DNA from: Bacteroidales bacterium UBA1680
GTDB lineage: Bacteria > Bacteroidota > Bacteroidia > Bacteroidales > UBA932
Length of the DNA stretch: 44,172 nt
Assembly: GCA_002320605.1 (NCBI GenBank)
Contig: DCKG01000027.1
Span: 1 to 44,172, forward strand
Reading direction: 5' to 3'
The notes beneath the pieces are model-generated. The model was not told the origin of the DNA and did no database searches. It worked only from the letters and a program-made list of their open reading frames with translations. Both the position numbers and the translations under genes were made by a program. This document shows positions 25,332 to 34,242 of this stretch, piece by piece (position 1 is the first letter of the stretch; every line of letters begins with the position of its first letter).

Positions 25332-25871
25332 ATGAATATGTTCAACAATAAATTATTTCGCAGGCCTCTGTCGGCCATGGCCTTCATGGCAGCAATTCTC
25401 GTTTCAGCAACAACCATCTCTTGCACGAAAGACGATGACGATAAAGACAACGATGTAGTTGAAGCGGAGACTTTCTCTGGAAAACTGACTGTAAATTTCA
25501 AGGGTTCAGACTTTACGACTGACAATATTACTGTAAGGGTCTCGGATGTGGTGTTCTCCAATTCAGATAAGACTCAAGGCACTCTGAGCCTGAATTTCGA
25601 AAAAGTGAAATTCGTCCCTCAGATGCCGGTGTCTCTGGACATCACCGTCCCAGGAGTGGCCTTCAAGATCATTTCAAAAAACAAAGCGGAAATCTCCGGA
25701 AACGGAATAGTGCCTCTGACCGGAGGAAAAGGATATGAAATGTACGCCGTGACCGGACTGACCGGTGAAATAACCGATGAAAATGATAGCTCCCGCTCGG
25801 ACGACAGCATTTCTTTCAGCCTTAAATTCGGAGACTATCCTACGTCATATTCAGGCGTGGAAGCAGATTGA
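25332..25871 (+). CDS. calycin-like domain lipoprotein
   Basis: Predicted lipoprotein of 179 residues. The signal peptide carries a lipobox-like ending TTISC, followed by a very acidic spacer (TKDDDDKDND). The body is a repeating beta-rich sequence (FSGKLTVNFKGSDF, VVFSNSDKTQGTLSL, LTGLTGEI-like) typical of the Bacteroidota calycin-like family, which forms lipocalin-type barrels. It starts 13 bp after the TonB receptor stop with ATGAATATG. Its position suggests a surface ligand-binding partner of that receptor. The open frame continues upstream, but that part overlaps the receptor gene and is not used. Confidence 0.75.
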   Translation: MNMFNNKLFRRPLSAMAFMAAILVSATTISCTKDDDDKDNDVVEAETFSGKLTVNFKGSDFTTDNITVRVSDVVFSNSDKTQGTLSLNFEKVKFVPQMPVSLDITVPGVAFKIISKNKAEISGNGIVPLTGGKGYEMYAVTGLTGEITDENDSSRSDDSISFSLKFGDYPTSYSGVEAD

Positions 25872-25930
25872 CATATATTCATTGGCATGTAAATTGCTAA
25901 TTTTCTTTCCTTTGCGAAAGTGCAGCATTA

Positions 25931-27454
25931 ATGAATATATCGTTTAACATGGAAATATTTAAGAACTTCATCATTGCCGCAGCAACGTTTGGTGCGGTAA
26001 TTTTTTTTGTAGCTTGCGATGACGATGACGATTTCAAGATAAACAGTCGCGAAAATGGTGGAAGCACTCAGGTTGGGGTGCCAGCAGTGACGAAGAAGGT
26101 AGACCAGTTTGCCATTGACGTCCTAGAAACGTACTATCTTTGGAACAAAGAGATAGCAGGTGACATAAAGCGACTGAATCCAGACACTTGCACGACGCCT
26201 ATAGCCGTCGTGAGTGACATTATCTATAGAGAGAATGGCAAGGAGGTTGACAAGTGGACTATGCTCATGGAGAGGCTCAGTGACATGGAGTCTTCGGTGC
26301 AAGGCAACTCCACGACGTTCGGATTGGATTTCGCAGTTGGAACCATATCCAACAAACCTGGAGAATATTTCCTTTTGGTTAATTATGTATTCAAGGACGG
26401 TCCGGCTGCGAAAGCTGGAATCAAGAGGGGAGACATAATCCTCGACTATGGAGGTCAGGCGATTACAGGCAGCAATGTTTATGACATTTTCAACAAGACT
26501 TCTCTCTCGCTTGGAGTCACCGGATTGACTTCTGATGGTTATCTTGACTCCGACAATGTGAAAGAAATCCCGCTCACGGCAGTAACAATGTACGAGGACC
26601 CGATCCTGATGACAAAGACTTTCGACGTGAATGGGGATAAGGTTGGCTACATGGTCTACAATTCCTTCGACCTTAAGTCTGCGCAAGCCCTGTGCGATTC
26701 TTGCCGGAAGCTTAAGTCTGCCGGCATCGAGAAGCTGATACTTGACCTTCGCTATAACGGCGGCGGCTATGTTTTCACTGAAGATGTTCTGGCGTCGCTC
26801 ATTGCCCCTTGGCAGAATGTCTCTGGCAAAGATATTTTCCAGAAGAATGTCTACAATGAAATTCTCACTGAATCTTTCAAGAAGAGCGGGTATGACCTCA
26901 ATGAATATTTCTCTTCGCAGAACTCGACCACTATTGATGGCAAGGAGGTTACGGTTGATGTGACGGATGCAAATCTGAACCTGAATGATCTGTACGTGAT
27001 CACGACAGGCAATACTGCTTCGGCTTCCGAAGGACTGGTCATCGGCCTGCAGCCTTACATGAATGTCAACTTGTATGGCGAAACGACTTTCGGCAAATTC
27101 TGCTCCGGGTGGATGCTTGCTCCTGAAGATATCTATGAGAGGGCATCCGACTATTCTTTGATCAAAGAGTGGGGCATGTACGTCATGGTCGGTAAATTCA
27201 CGAACGCCAATGACCAGAATGATGCCTATCCGGCAGGAATATCCCCGAAGATCAATGTCGAGGATAATCCTTTTGACGGATGCCAGCTAGGAGACGAAAA
27301 CGAGACCATGCTCAAAGCGGTCCTGAAGGATATGGGTAAGATTTATCCTAGCGGGACGGCTACTCGCGCGTCAATTGTGCGGTACGACACTAAGCACGTC
27401 GACCATCGTCCGACTGGGCTGAACATTCTTTCTGTAAAAAAGATATCCCGATAA
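25931..27454 (+). CDS. S41 family (C-terminal processing-type) protease, lipoprotein
   Basis: Exported serine protease of 507 residues. The signal peptide ends in a lipobox (FFVAC, Cys29) followed by a run of Asp. A Bacteroidota-type N-terminal helical segment comes next (VDQFAIDVLETYYLWNKEI). A PDZ domain spans about 125-225 (KDGPAAKAGIKRGDIILDYG). The S41 catalytic core contains LILDLRYNGGGY and the nucleophile serine in TGNTASASEGL (364 or 366). A Lys for the Ser/Lys dyad was not pinned down. Start could be 25931 or MEIFKN at 25949. It follows the calycin-like gene by 59 bp and may process that protein or peptides it captures. An FMN riboswitch for the next gene begins 31 bp after the stop. 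Confidence 0.87.
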   Translation: MNISFNMEIFKNFIIAAATFGAVIFFVACDDDDDFKINSRENGGSTQVGVPAVTKKVDQFAIDVLETYYLWNKEIAGDIKRLNPDTCTTPIAVVSDIIYRENGKEVDKWTMLMERLSDMESSVQGNSTTFGLDFAVGTISNKPGEYFLLVNYVFKDGPAAKAGIKRGDIILDYGGQAITGSNVYDIFNKTSLSLGVTGLTSDGYLDSDNVKEIPLTAVTMYEDPILMTKTFDVNGDKVGYMVYNSFDLKSAQALCDSCRKLKSAGIEKLILDLRYNGGGYVFTEDVLASLIAPWQNVSGKDIFQKNVYNEILTESFKKSGYDLNEYFSSQNSTTIDGKEVTVDVTDANLNLNDLYVITTGNTASASEGLVIGLQPYMNVNLYGETTFGKFCSGWMLAPEDIYERASDYSLIKEWGMYVMVGKFTNANDQNDAYPAGISPKINVEDNPFDGCQLGDENETMLKAVLKDMGKIYPSGTATRASIVRYDTKHVDHRPTGLNILSVKKISR

Positions 27455-27466
27455 CGGAATTTTTGC

Positions 27467-27474
27467 TACCTTTG
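27467..27474 (+). promoter_or_regulatory. -7 element for the FMN-riboswitch transcript
   Basis: TACCTTTG is an exact TAnnTTTG match, 12 bp before the riboswitch begins. No TTTG stands 19 bp upstream. Transcription would start at about 27480, at the foot of the aptamer. Confidence 0.6.
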
Positions 27475-27485
27475 CGTCCGCAACA

Positions 27486-27617
27486 CTTCAGGGCAGGGTG
27501 AAATTCCCGATCGGCGGTAAAGTCCGCGAGCCTTCAGGGGGCACGAACCGTTGGAATTACGGTACCGACAGCAATGCTGGCGAAAATTGCCGGCTGACAG
27601 TCTGGATGGAAGAAGAG
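27486..27617 (+). ncRNA. FMN riboswitch (RFN element)
   Basis: The RFN core is intact. It reads CTTCAGGGCAGGGTGAAATT, then CCCGATCGGCGGTAAAGTCC, CGCGAGCC, a variable stem, and GAATTACGGTACCGACAG. The closing segment is GACAGTCTGGATGGAAGAAG. These are the conserved loops of the FMN aptamer in their usual order. FMN binding normally represses the downstream gene. The gene it precedes is not a riboflavin synthesis operon but a TonB-dependent receptor. Confidence 0.95.
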
Positions 27618-27637
27618 GCACGTTTCCAGCGTGCGAG

Positions 27638-27671
27638 CCTTGAATTGTATGCAGAAGTAATACAATCAAGG
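27638..27671 (+). promoter_or_regulatory. expression-platform hairpin before the receptor ATG
   Basis: CCTTGAATTGTAT pairs with ATACAATCAAGG (12 bp with one bulged A) around a 9-nt loop. It ends 2 bp before the ATG at 27674 and lacks a T-run. It would mask the translation start region, pointing to translational rather than terminator control by the riboswitch. Confidence 0.6.
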
Positions 27672-27673
27672 TT

Positions 27674-30052
27674 ATGAAAAAGTTTTCATTTCTTTCGGTA
27701 TTGCTCCTCTGCATGTCAATCGGTGGCGTTGCTTCAGGGAATTCGCTTCATCGTGCCGATGGGGAAGTTTCCGTTGCGGACACATTGATGTGGGAAGGAG
27801 TGCCGATGACGCTTCAGGAGGCCGTGACGAGGGCTTCTTTCGCAAGCGGAAAATCCAGCCCGTTGAGGCTTACTCAAATTGGTAGTAGCACAATCATGGA
27901 CCGTTCTTGGTCCAGGACTTATCCCGAACTCATAGGCGGGGCTCCTGGAGTGTACGCTACTTCGGAATCGGGGAGCTATGGCGATGCCCAGCTGAACATC
28001 AGGGGATTCGCTCAGGAAAACATCTCCGTGCTTCTGAACGGAATCCCGATTTCCGGCCTGACTTCGGGAAGCATGTACTGGAACAACTGGATGGGGTTGG
28101 CAGAGGCCACTGAGGCTATCCAGCTGCAGAAAGGCGTCGGCTCTTCAATGCTTTCTGACTGCTCGGTAGGCGGAACCGTGAATATAGTGACAACGACTGC
28201 CAGTGAGAATTTTTCTATGAATGCCGGTTTCGGGGCATCGGATTTCGGAACGGCGAAGACATACCTGAAAGTGAGCAGCGGCGGCTTGTCGCACGGATGG
28301 AGTTTTTCGGCCATGGGTTCGTATGTTGGAGGAAGTGGCTACGTGGAGAGCACGGACGTGAACTCTTTCGCATTCATGCTGAACGTGAACAAAACTTTCG
28401 GCTCACGGAACACACTTATATTCAATTTTCTCGGCTCGCCTGAAAAACATGGCCAGCGTTCGACCAGGCTCACTTATGCCGAGGTGGAGCAGTATGGCAG
28501 GCGTTACAGCAAAGACTGGGGCTGGAAGGACGGCGAGCGGTTCGGAGTTGGCCAGAATAATTACTTCAAGCCGTACTTCACGCTTCAGCATCTCTACAGT
28601 TCGGACAGACTGACGCTTCGGAATTCCGTCTATTTCTCGATTGGCGACGGTGGCGGACGCTGGAGAGAGTCTGCCGGGAAGTCGATATATTCATATAGCA
28701 CTCTAAATGGACATATCGATTGGAATGCAATTGTGACAGATAATGTCTTGGAGGAGACCCCAGGCTACGGTAGAAGGGCTCAGAACATATTGTCGGACTA
28801 TCAGGCAGGGCACATCCAGGCAGGAGTGATATTTTCAGGCGAGCTTACGGTCGGGGAGGATTGGAAGGTCGGCTTTGGGACCCATTATCAGAATTACAGG
28901 ACTTGGGAGCGCGAACAGATTACGGATTTGCTAGGGGCGGACTATTGGTATGAGGATTATGCGAGCAAGTCTTTGATGGGGCTCTCTGGACGCAATCCTT
29001 ACAAGAGGGCCGGGGATTATATCCGTACTCGGAACGGAAAGATAATCAACCACGGAACTGTCTATGCTTCTGCGAAATACCAAGGGAGGAGACTGAATGC
29101 GACATTTGGCGCCTCCGTTTTCGGCAGCACGAATCAACGCTGGGACAAATACAATTATTCGGGGAGCGAAGCGTACAGCAAGATCGCCAATGGGGTAGGT
29201 GCGAGCATCAAAGGGGGGCTTCTATGGCATATCGATAAGGCAAACAGCGTGTATGCCAATGCCGGATTCTATTCCCGCCTGCCATATTCCGGCACGTTCT
29301 TCAGCTCAGGGAACAATTCCGTTTCCAAAAATGTCAAGAATGAGAAGAATCTACTGGGGGAGGCCGGTTACCGGTTCGTCTTCGATAGAGGAGGTCTCGA
29401 GACTGAATTCTATGCCGCATATTGGAAGGACAGGACGCTGATGTCTGGACGCTACAAGCAGCAGAACGAGGAGGACAGCAGGTACATGGCCACAGGCCTG
29501 GATGCCTTGCATTACGGGGTCGAGGCTGAGCTCTGGTGGAACATTTCTTCTTGGATGAAGCTGAGCGCATTCGCTTCGATAGGCAGCTGGCATTGGAAGA
29601 ACGACGTGAATGCGATCATCTATGATGAATATACCGGACTGGAGGCGGCTTGGGTCAATGTCTATTGCGATGGGCTGCCGGTCGGTGGAGCTCCGCAGAC
29701 GCAGTCTGGGGCGACGCTTGACGTAAAAATGCCAGCAGGGTTCAGCGTCTCAGTGGATTGGAAATATAATGCCAGAATGTATGCGGACTTCGACCCGGCT
29801 TCTCGCACGGATGCTTCGGACCGGTCTGCCCCTTACCGAATCCCTTCAGTCAATCTTTTCGGTGGGGATGTCCGCTGGTCGGGCAGTCTTTTCGGCAAGG
29901 CTGGCTACGAACTGTTCCTGCACTGCTCCAACATATTCGATGTGAAGTACATCGAGCGTGGCAGAGATGGCTCATCCCACGACCGTGACTCTTTTACCGG
30001 CTTCTGGGGCTTTGGCCGGAACCTCAGCTTCGGGGTCAGGATAAATATTTAG
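27674..30052 (+). CDS. TonB-dependent receptor under FMN riboswitch control, probable flavin uptake
   Basis: Outer-membrane receptor of 792 residues with a signal peptide (MKKFSFLSVLLLCMSIGGVASG). The plug begins near residue 70 (STIMDRSWSRTYPELIGGAPGVY) and contains LNIRGFAQENISVLLNGIPI and QLQKGVGSSMLSDCSVGGTV. A long barrel ends NLSFGVRINI. There is no carboxypeptidase-like domain. Many loops are rich in Tyr and Trp, which would suit an aromatic ligand. The substrate is inferred from regulation: an FMN riboswitch directly upstream implies a role in riboflavin, FMN or FAD acquisition. No inner-membrane flavin permease is adjacent. Confidence 0.85.
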   Translation: MKKFSFLSVLLLCMSIGGVASGNSLHRADGEVSVADTLMWEGVPMTLQEAVTRASFASGKSSPLRLTQIGSSTIMDRSWSRTYPELIGGAPGVYATSESGSYGDAQLNIRGFAQENISVLLNGIPISGLTSGSMYWNNWMGLAEATEAIQLQKGVGSSMLSDCSVGGTVNIVTTTASENFSMNAGFGASDFGTAKTYLKVSSGGLSHGWSFSAMGSYVGGSGYVESTDVNSFAFMLNVNKTFGSRNTLIFNFLGSPEKHGQRSTRLTYAEVEQYGRRYSKDWGWKDGERFGVGQNNYFKPYFTLQHLYSSDRLTLRNSVYFSIGDGGGRWRESAGKSIYSYSTLNGHIDWNAIVTDNVLEETPGYGRRAQNILSDYQAGHIQAGVIFSGELTVGEDWKVGFGTHYQNYRTWEREQITDLLGADYWYEDYASKSLMGLSGRNPYKRAGDYIRTRNGKIINHGTVYASAKYQGRRLNATFGASVFGSTNQRWDKYNYSGSEAYSKIANGVGASIKGGLLWHIDKANSVYANAGFYSRLPYSGTFFSSGNNSVSKNVKNEKNLLGEAGYRFVFDRGGLETEFYAAYWKDRTLMSGRYKQQNEEDSRYMATGLDALHYGVEAELWWNISSWMKLSAFASIGSWHWKNDVNAIIYDEYTGLEAAWVNVYCDGLPVGGAPQTQSGATLDVKMPAGFSVSVDWKYNARMYADFDPASRTDASDRSAPYRIPSVNLFGGDVRWSGSLFGKAGYELFLHCSNIFDVKYIERGRDGSSHDRDSFTGFWGFGRNLSFGVRINI

Positions 30053-30097
30053 GCTTTTGGCGATCCATTTTTGGTTGTCATGGCGGTAATATTTTCC

Positions 30098-30105
30098 TAT
30101 ATTTG
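30098..30105 (+). promoter_or_regulatory. -7 element for prfB
   Basis: TATATTTG is an exact TAnnTTTG match, 21 bp before the prfB ATG. The best -33 is GTTG at 20 bp, one mismatch and one base off the standard spacing. Confidence 0.55.
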
Positions 30106-30126
30106 CATGACAAAAATGGAGAGCCG

Positions 30127-31282
30127 ATGACATCAAAGGAACAGATAGAGGCCCTGCATCAGCGTGTGGAAACGCTGGGGAGGTGTCTTTGACATCCCTG
30201 GGAAAAGGGAACAGGCAGCTGCGTTGCAGAAGAAGACTGAAGCCCCGGAATTCTGGAATGACCCGAAGGCCGCTGAGGCGTTCTTGAAGAATCTAGGCAG
30301 CATAAAATCGTGGGTGACATCTTTCGATAAGGCCGCCACAGACGTGGACGACCTTGATGTGCTGTATGATTTCGCAAGGGAAAGCCTAGGAGACGATGCT
30401 GACGATGCAGCTTCGAGCCCTGAGTCGCAGGAACTCGATGAGACATATTCAAAGGCAATGAAAGAGGTTGAGGATTTGGAGCTTAAGAATATGCTTGGGG
30501 CTGAGGGGGACAATCTTGGGGCCATTCTCACGATCAACTCTGGCGCCGGCGGGACAGAATCCAACGACTGGTCTTCGATGCTGATGCGAATGTACATGCG
30601 CTGGGGTGAGAGGAATGGGTATAAAGTCACCGTCACCGACATGCAGGAAGGGGATGAGGCTGGCATAAAGTCGGCGACCATCGAGTTTGACGGGGAATAT
30701 GCCTACGGCTACTTGAAGGCAGAGAACGGCGTGCATCGTCTGGTCAGGATTTCGCCTTTCAATGCCCAGGGCAAGCGTCAGACAACGTTCTCGTCCGTTT
30801 TCGTGTATCCGCTAGTGGATGATTCCATCGAGGTTGTAGTGGACCCTTCCAAGGTGTCCTGGGACACGTTCAGGGCAGGCGGCCACGGGGGACAGAATGT
30901 GAATAAGGTCGAGTCTGGAGTCCGCCTGAGGTATATGTATAAGGATCCTGACACTGGCGAGGAACAGGAAATATTGATAGAGAACACGGAGACTCGCGAC
31001 CAGCCTAAGAACCGAGAGAAGGCGATGCTTCTGCTCAAGTCTCGTTTGTACGATCTTGAGATGAAGAGGCGTCAGGCGAAGAAGGACGAGATCGAGGGGC
31101 AGAAAATGAAAATTGAGTGGGGGTCCCAGATTCGCTCTTACGTCCTTCACCCTTACAAAATGGTGAGCGACCTTCGCACAGGTCTCAAGACTGCCGATAC
31201 TCAGGGTGTGCTGGATGGTGACTTGAACCAGTTCATGAAGGCCTACCTCATGCAGCAAGGCACTGGCGCCAAATCCGAATGA
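30127..31282 (+). CDS. prfB: peptide chain release factor 2, with programmed +1 frameshift
   Basis: Class I release factor for UAA and UGA stops. Translation starts at 30127 (MTSKEQIEALHQRVETLGRC) and meets an in-frame TGA at 30190-30192. The site reads CTTTGAC with GGGGAGG just upstream, the classical RF2 autoregulatory slip site. After a +1 shift the frame continues DIPGKREQAAALQ to the stop at 31282, giving 384 residues. RF2 identity is shown by the SPF anticodon-like tripeptide (VRISPFNAQG) and the catalytic GGQ loop (AGGHGGQNVNKVES). Low RF2 lets the ribosome pause at TGA and shift, so the protein controls its own level. Confidence 0.96.
30187..30193 (+). promoter_or_regulatory. programmed +1 frameshift site of prfB
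   Basis: CTT TGA C preceded by the Shine-Dalgarno-like GGGGAGG a few bases upstream. The peptidyl-tRNA on CTT slips to TTT, and GAC becomes the next codon. Confidence 0.93.
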
Positions 31283-31324
31283 TAATTGGAATTATTAATG
31301 TAATATATTAAATATTAATAAATT

Positions 31325-32941
31325 ATGGTAGAATTTAAATATGCTCCGATGTTTCAGCTGGGGCCTGATGCCACGGAGTACTATCGCCTGACAAAAGACC
31401 ACGTGAGCGTCGGCGAATTCGAAGGCAATCCCATCCTGAAAGTAGATCCGGAGGCACTTACGATGCTTGCAAACACTGCATTCAGGGATGTGAACTTCCT
31501 TCTGCGTCCTGCCCACAACCAGCAAGTGGCAAAGATTCTCTATGATTCTGAGGCTTCAGACAACGACAAATACGTCGCTCTGCGCTTTCTGCGCAACGCA
31601 GAAGTGGCTGCAAAGGGCAAGCTTCCTTTCTGCCAGGACACGGGAACGGCAATCATCCACGGAGAGAAGGGACAGCAGGTTTGGACAGGCTTCGATGATG
31701 CCGAGGCTCTCTCGAAAGGAGTGTTCAAGACCTACACTGAGGAGAACCTTCGTTACAGCCAGAACGCTCCGCTGGATATGTACAAAGAAGTCAACACGAA
31801 ATGCAATCTGCCAGCTCAGATTGATATAGAAGCCGCTGAAGGCATGGAATACAAATTCCTCTGCGTAGTGAAAGGTGGCGGTTCCGCCAACAAATCCTAT
31901 CTCTACCAGATGACCAAGGCGGTCCTCAATCCAGACACTCTGGTGCCATTCCTGGTCGAGAAGATGAAGACCCTCGGAACTGCCGCCTGCCCACCTTACC
32001 ACATTGCATTCGTCATCGGAGGCACCTCGGCAGAGAAGAATCTGCTCACGGTGAAACTGGCTTCAACGCATTACTATGACTCTCTGCCGACCACCGGCGA
32101 TGAGACTGGCCGCGCGTTCAGAGACATCGAACTTGAGAATCAGGTATTGCAGGAGGCTTATAAGATAGGGCTAGGAGCCCAGTTCGGAGGCAAATATTTC
32201 GCTCACGACGTGCGCATCATCCGCCTGCCTCGTCATGGAGCCAGCTGCCCAATCGGACTTGGCGTCAGCTGCTCTGCCGACCGCAACATCAAAGCGAAAA
32301 TCAATCAGGATGGAATCTGGATAGAGAAATTGGACGACAATCCTACTCAGTGGATTCCTAAGGAATTACGCAATGCCGGTGAGGGCGAGGGAGTAGTAGT
32401 GGATCTTGACCGTCCTATGAAAGAGATTTGCGCTCAGCTTTCCGCATATCCGGTTTCTACTCGCCTGAGCTTGAATGGGACTATCATCGTGGCCCGCGAC
32501 ATAGCACATGCCCGCCTGAAAGAGAGGCTTGACAGGGGAGAGGATCTGCCACAGTATTTCAAGGATCACCTTGTGTTCTATGCTGGCCCTGCCAAGACTC
32601 CGGAAGGAATGGCTTGCGGCTCCATGGGACCTACGACTGCTAACCGCATGGATCCTTACGTGGATTTGTTCCAGGATCACGGCGGATCGATGATCATGAT
32701 CGCCAAGGGCAATCGCACGCAGGCCGTGACCGATGCCTGCAAGAAGCATGGTGGTTTCTATCTCGGCTCCATCGGCGGCCCTGCCGCCATTCTTTCCTAC
32801 GAGAGCATAAAGAGCATAGAGTGCATCGAATATCCTGACCTCGGCATGGAGGCGATCTGGAAGATCCGCGTGGAGAACTTCCCGGCCTTCATCCTCGTCG
32901 ACGACAAAGGCAACGACTTCTTCAAGCAGCTGGGACTGTAA
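31325..32941 (+). CDS. class I (iron-sulfur) fumarate hydratase
   Basis: Interconverts fumarate and malate using a [4Fe-4S] cluster, in the cytoplasm; in anaerobes it works mainly toward fumarate for fumarate respiration. The 538-residue protein carries the two class I domains fused. Candidate cluster cysteines are in LPFCQDTGTA, LGVSCSADRN and GMACGSMGPTT. The C-terminal domain ends with IECIEYPDLGMEAIWKI, followed by a segment typical of FumA/FumB-like enzymes. Start ATGGTAGAATTT at 31325. It is 42 bp after prfB in AT-rich DNA with no clear promoter, and ends in a hairpin terminator. Confidence 0.93.
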   Translation: MVEFKYAPMFQLGPDATEYYRLTKDHVSVGEFEGNPILKVDPEALTMLANTAFRDVNFLLRPAHNQQVAKILYDSEASDNDKYVALRFLRNAEVAAKGKLPFCQDTGTAIIHGEKGQQVWTGFDDAEALSKGVFKTYTEENLRYSQNAPLDMYKEVNTKCNLPAQIDIEAAEGMEYKFLCVVKGGGSANKSYLYQMTKAVLNPDTLVPFLVEKMKTLGTAACPPYHIAFVIGGTSAEKNLLTVKLASTHYYDSLPTTGDETGRAFRDIELENQVLQEAYKIGLGAQFGGKYFAHDVRIIRLPRHGASCPIGLGVSCSADRNIKAKINQDGIWIEKLDDNPTQWIPKELRNAGEGEGVVVDLDRPMKEICAQLSAYPVSTRLSLNGTIIVARDIAHARLKERLDRGEDLPQYFKDHLVFYAGPAKTPEGMACGSMGPTTANRMDPYVDLFQDHGGSMIMIAKGNRTQAVTDACKKHGGFYLGSIGGPAAILSYESIKSIECIEYPDLGMEAIWKIRVENFPAFILVDDKGNDFFKQLGL

Positions 32942-32963
32942 CATATTCATTGAATATAAAGAC

Positions 32964-33002
32964 AAGAGCCGGGACGCTGATTTTTCCAGAGTTCCGGCCC
33001 TT
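32964..33002 (+). terminator. terminator after fumarase
   Basis: AAGAGCCGG pairs with CCGGCCCTT (one mismatched pair) around a T-rich loop and is followed by GCTTTATCTTCTCGTTTTTT. It lies 23 bp past the fumarase stop. Confidence 0.75.
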
Positions 33003-33025
33003 GCTTTATCTTCTCGTTTTTTGTG

Positions 33026-33033
33026 TATCTTTG
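33026..33033 (+). promoter_or_regulatory. -7 element for the EamA permease gene
   Basis: TATCTTTG, exact TAnnTTTG, 8 bp before the ATG at 33042. A standard -33 is not seen. The site sits downstream of the earlier in-frame ATG at 33021 and so decides for the later start. Confidence 0.5.
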
Positions 33034-33041
33034 CGTCTGCT

Positions 33042-33953
33042 ATGTGGTTATATCTGGCATTTCTCTCGGCATTCCTGCTGGGATTCTATGACACATTCAA
33101 GAAAAAGTCGCTCAGTGGCAACGCAGTGATTCCGGTCTTGTTCCTGAATACGCTGTTCTGCTCTCTGATATTCCTGCCTCTGGTGATTCTCTCCAACACA
33201 GGGACGGCCTTGGACGGCAGCATATTCAAAGTGGCTCCTGCAGGTGGCTGGGAGGTGCAGAAATGGATTATATTGAAAAGCCTGATGGTGCTGAGCTCTT
33301 GGATTCTTGGATATTTTGGGATGAAGCATCTGCCGCTAACCATCGTAGGACCCATCAATGCCACTAGGCCGGTCATGGTGCTCGTCGGGGCAATGCTGAT
33401 TTTCGGAGAAAGACTGAATATTTTGCAGTGGATCGGGGTGCTGATAGCCATTCTGTCATTCTTCATGCTAGAGAGAAGTGGCAAGAAGGAAGGAATAGAT
33501 TTCAAGCGGAATAAATGGGTATATGCCGTCGTGGGCGCGGCTGTGATGGGTGCGTTGTGTGGTTTGTATGACAAGTTTCTAATGAACCCTGACGGTCTCG
33601 GGCTTGACAAGCTGGTCGTTCAGAGCTACTACAACTTCTACCAGTGCATAATCATGGCCGTAATCCTGCTGGCTCTCTGGTTCCCGCGCAGGAAATCAGA
33701 AACACCATTCCAATGGCGCTGGTCAATCATATTCATTTCCATATTCCTTTGTGCCGCCGATTTCGTCTATTTCTACGCCCTCAGCCTCCCGGATGCTATG
33801 GTTTCCATCGTTTCGATGGTCCGTCGCAGCAGCGTGATCGTCAGCTTCACCTTCGGCGCCCTTCTCTTCAAAGAGCATAACATCCGCAGCAAAGTCCTCG
33901 ACCTAGCCCTCGTCCTCCTCAGCCTTGTCTTCCTCTGGCTTGGCTCAGAATGA
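33042..33953 (+). CDS. EamA/DMT-superfamily permease
   Basis: Inner-membrane transporter of 303 residues with about ten hydrophobic segments in two EamA-type repeats. The first starts MWLYLAFLSAFLLGFYDTFK and includes the repeat end ILQWIGVLIAILSFFML. The second covers VYAVVGAAVMGALCGLYDKF to LDLALVLLSLVFLWLG. The motif KHLPLTIVGPINATRPV at the end of helix 4 is the conserved EamA Pro/Gly segment. Family members export or import amino acids, nucleosides or other small metabolites; the substrate cannot be told. It stands alone between a terminator and a 289-bp gap. Confidence 0.85.
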   Translation: MWLYLAFLSAFLLGFYDTFKKKSLSGNAVIPVLFLNTLFCSLIFLPLVILSNTGTALDGSIFKVAPAGGWEVQKWIILKSLMVLSSWILGYFGMKHLPLTIVGPINATRPVMVLVGAMLIFGERLNILQWIGVLIAILSFFMLERSGKKEGIDFKRNKWVYAVVGAAVMGALCGLYDKFLMNPDGLGLDKLVVQSYYNFYQCIIMAVILLALWFPRRKSETPFQWRWSIIFISIFLCAADFVYFYALSLPDAMVSIVSMVRRSSVIVSFTFGALLFKEHNIRSKVLDLALVLLSLVFLWLGSE

Positions 33954-34242
33954 CGGAGAAGGGATCGTCAGCCTGATTCTTGTCGCTTTTAATTTGTAAC
34001 ATGCTACTTCCAGCATGGTCAAAATATTAATCAAATAGTAGAAAATTATCCCAATTAATGGGGATGCTGATTCTGTTTTCCTTCTATTTATGGGGAAAAT
34101 CATTTTATTTAGGAAGGAAAAATAAATATCATTAGGTATTGCATAATGCTTCTATATTGCTTAATTTCACGAAATTTATCATTCATTATCAACGAGGAAG
34201 CACTTATTATGGTATTTGAACCTTTTAATCCGAAACTTTGAC

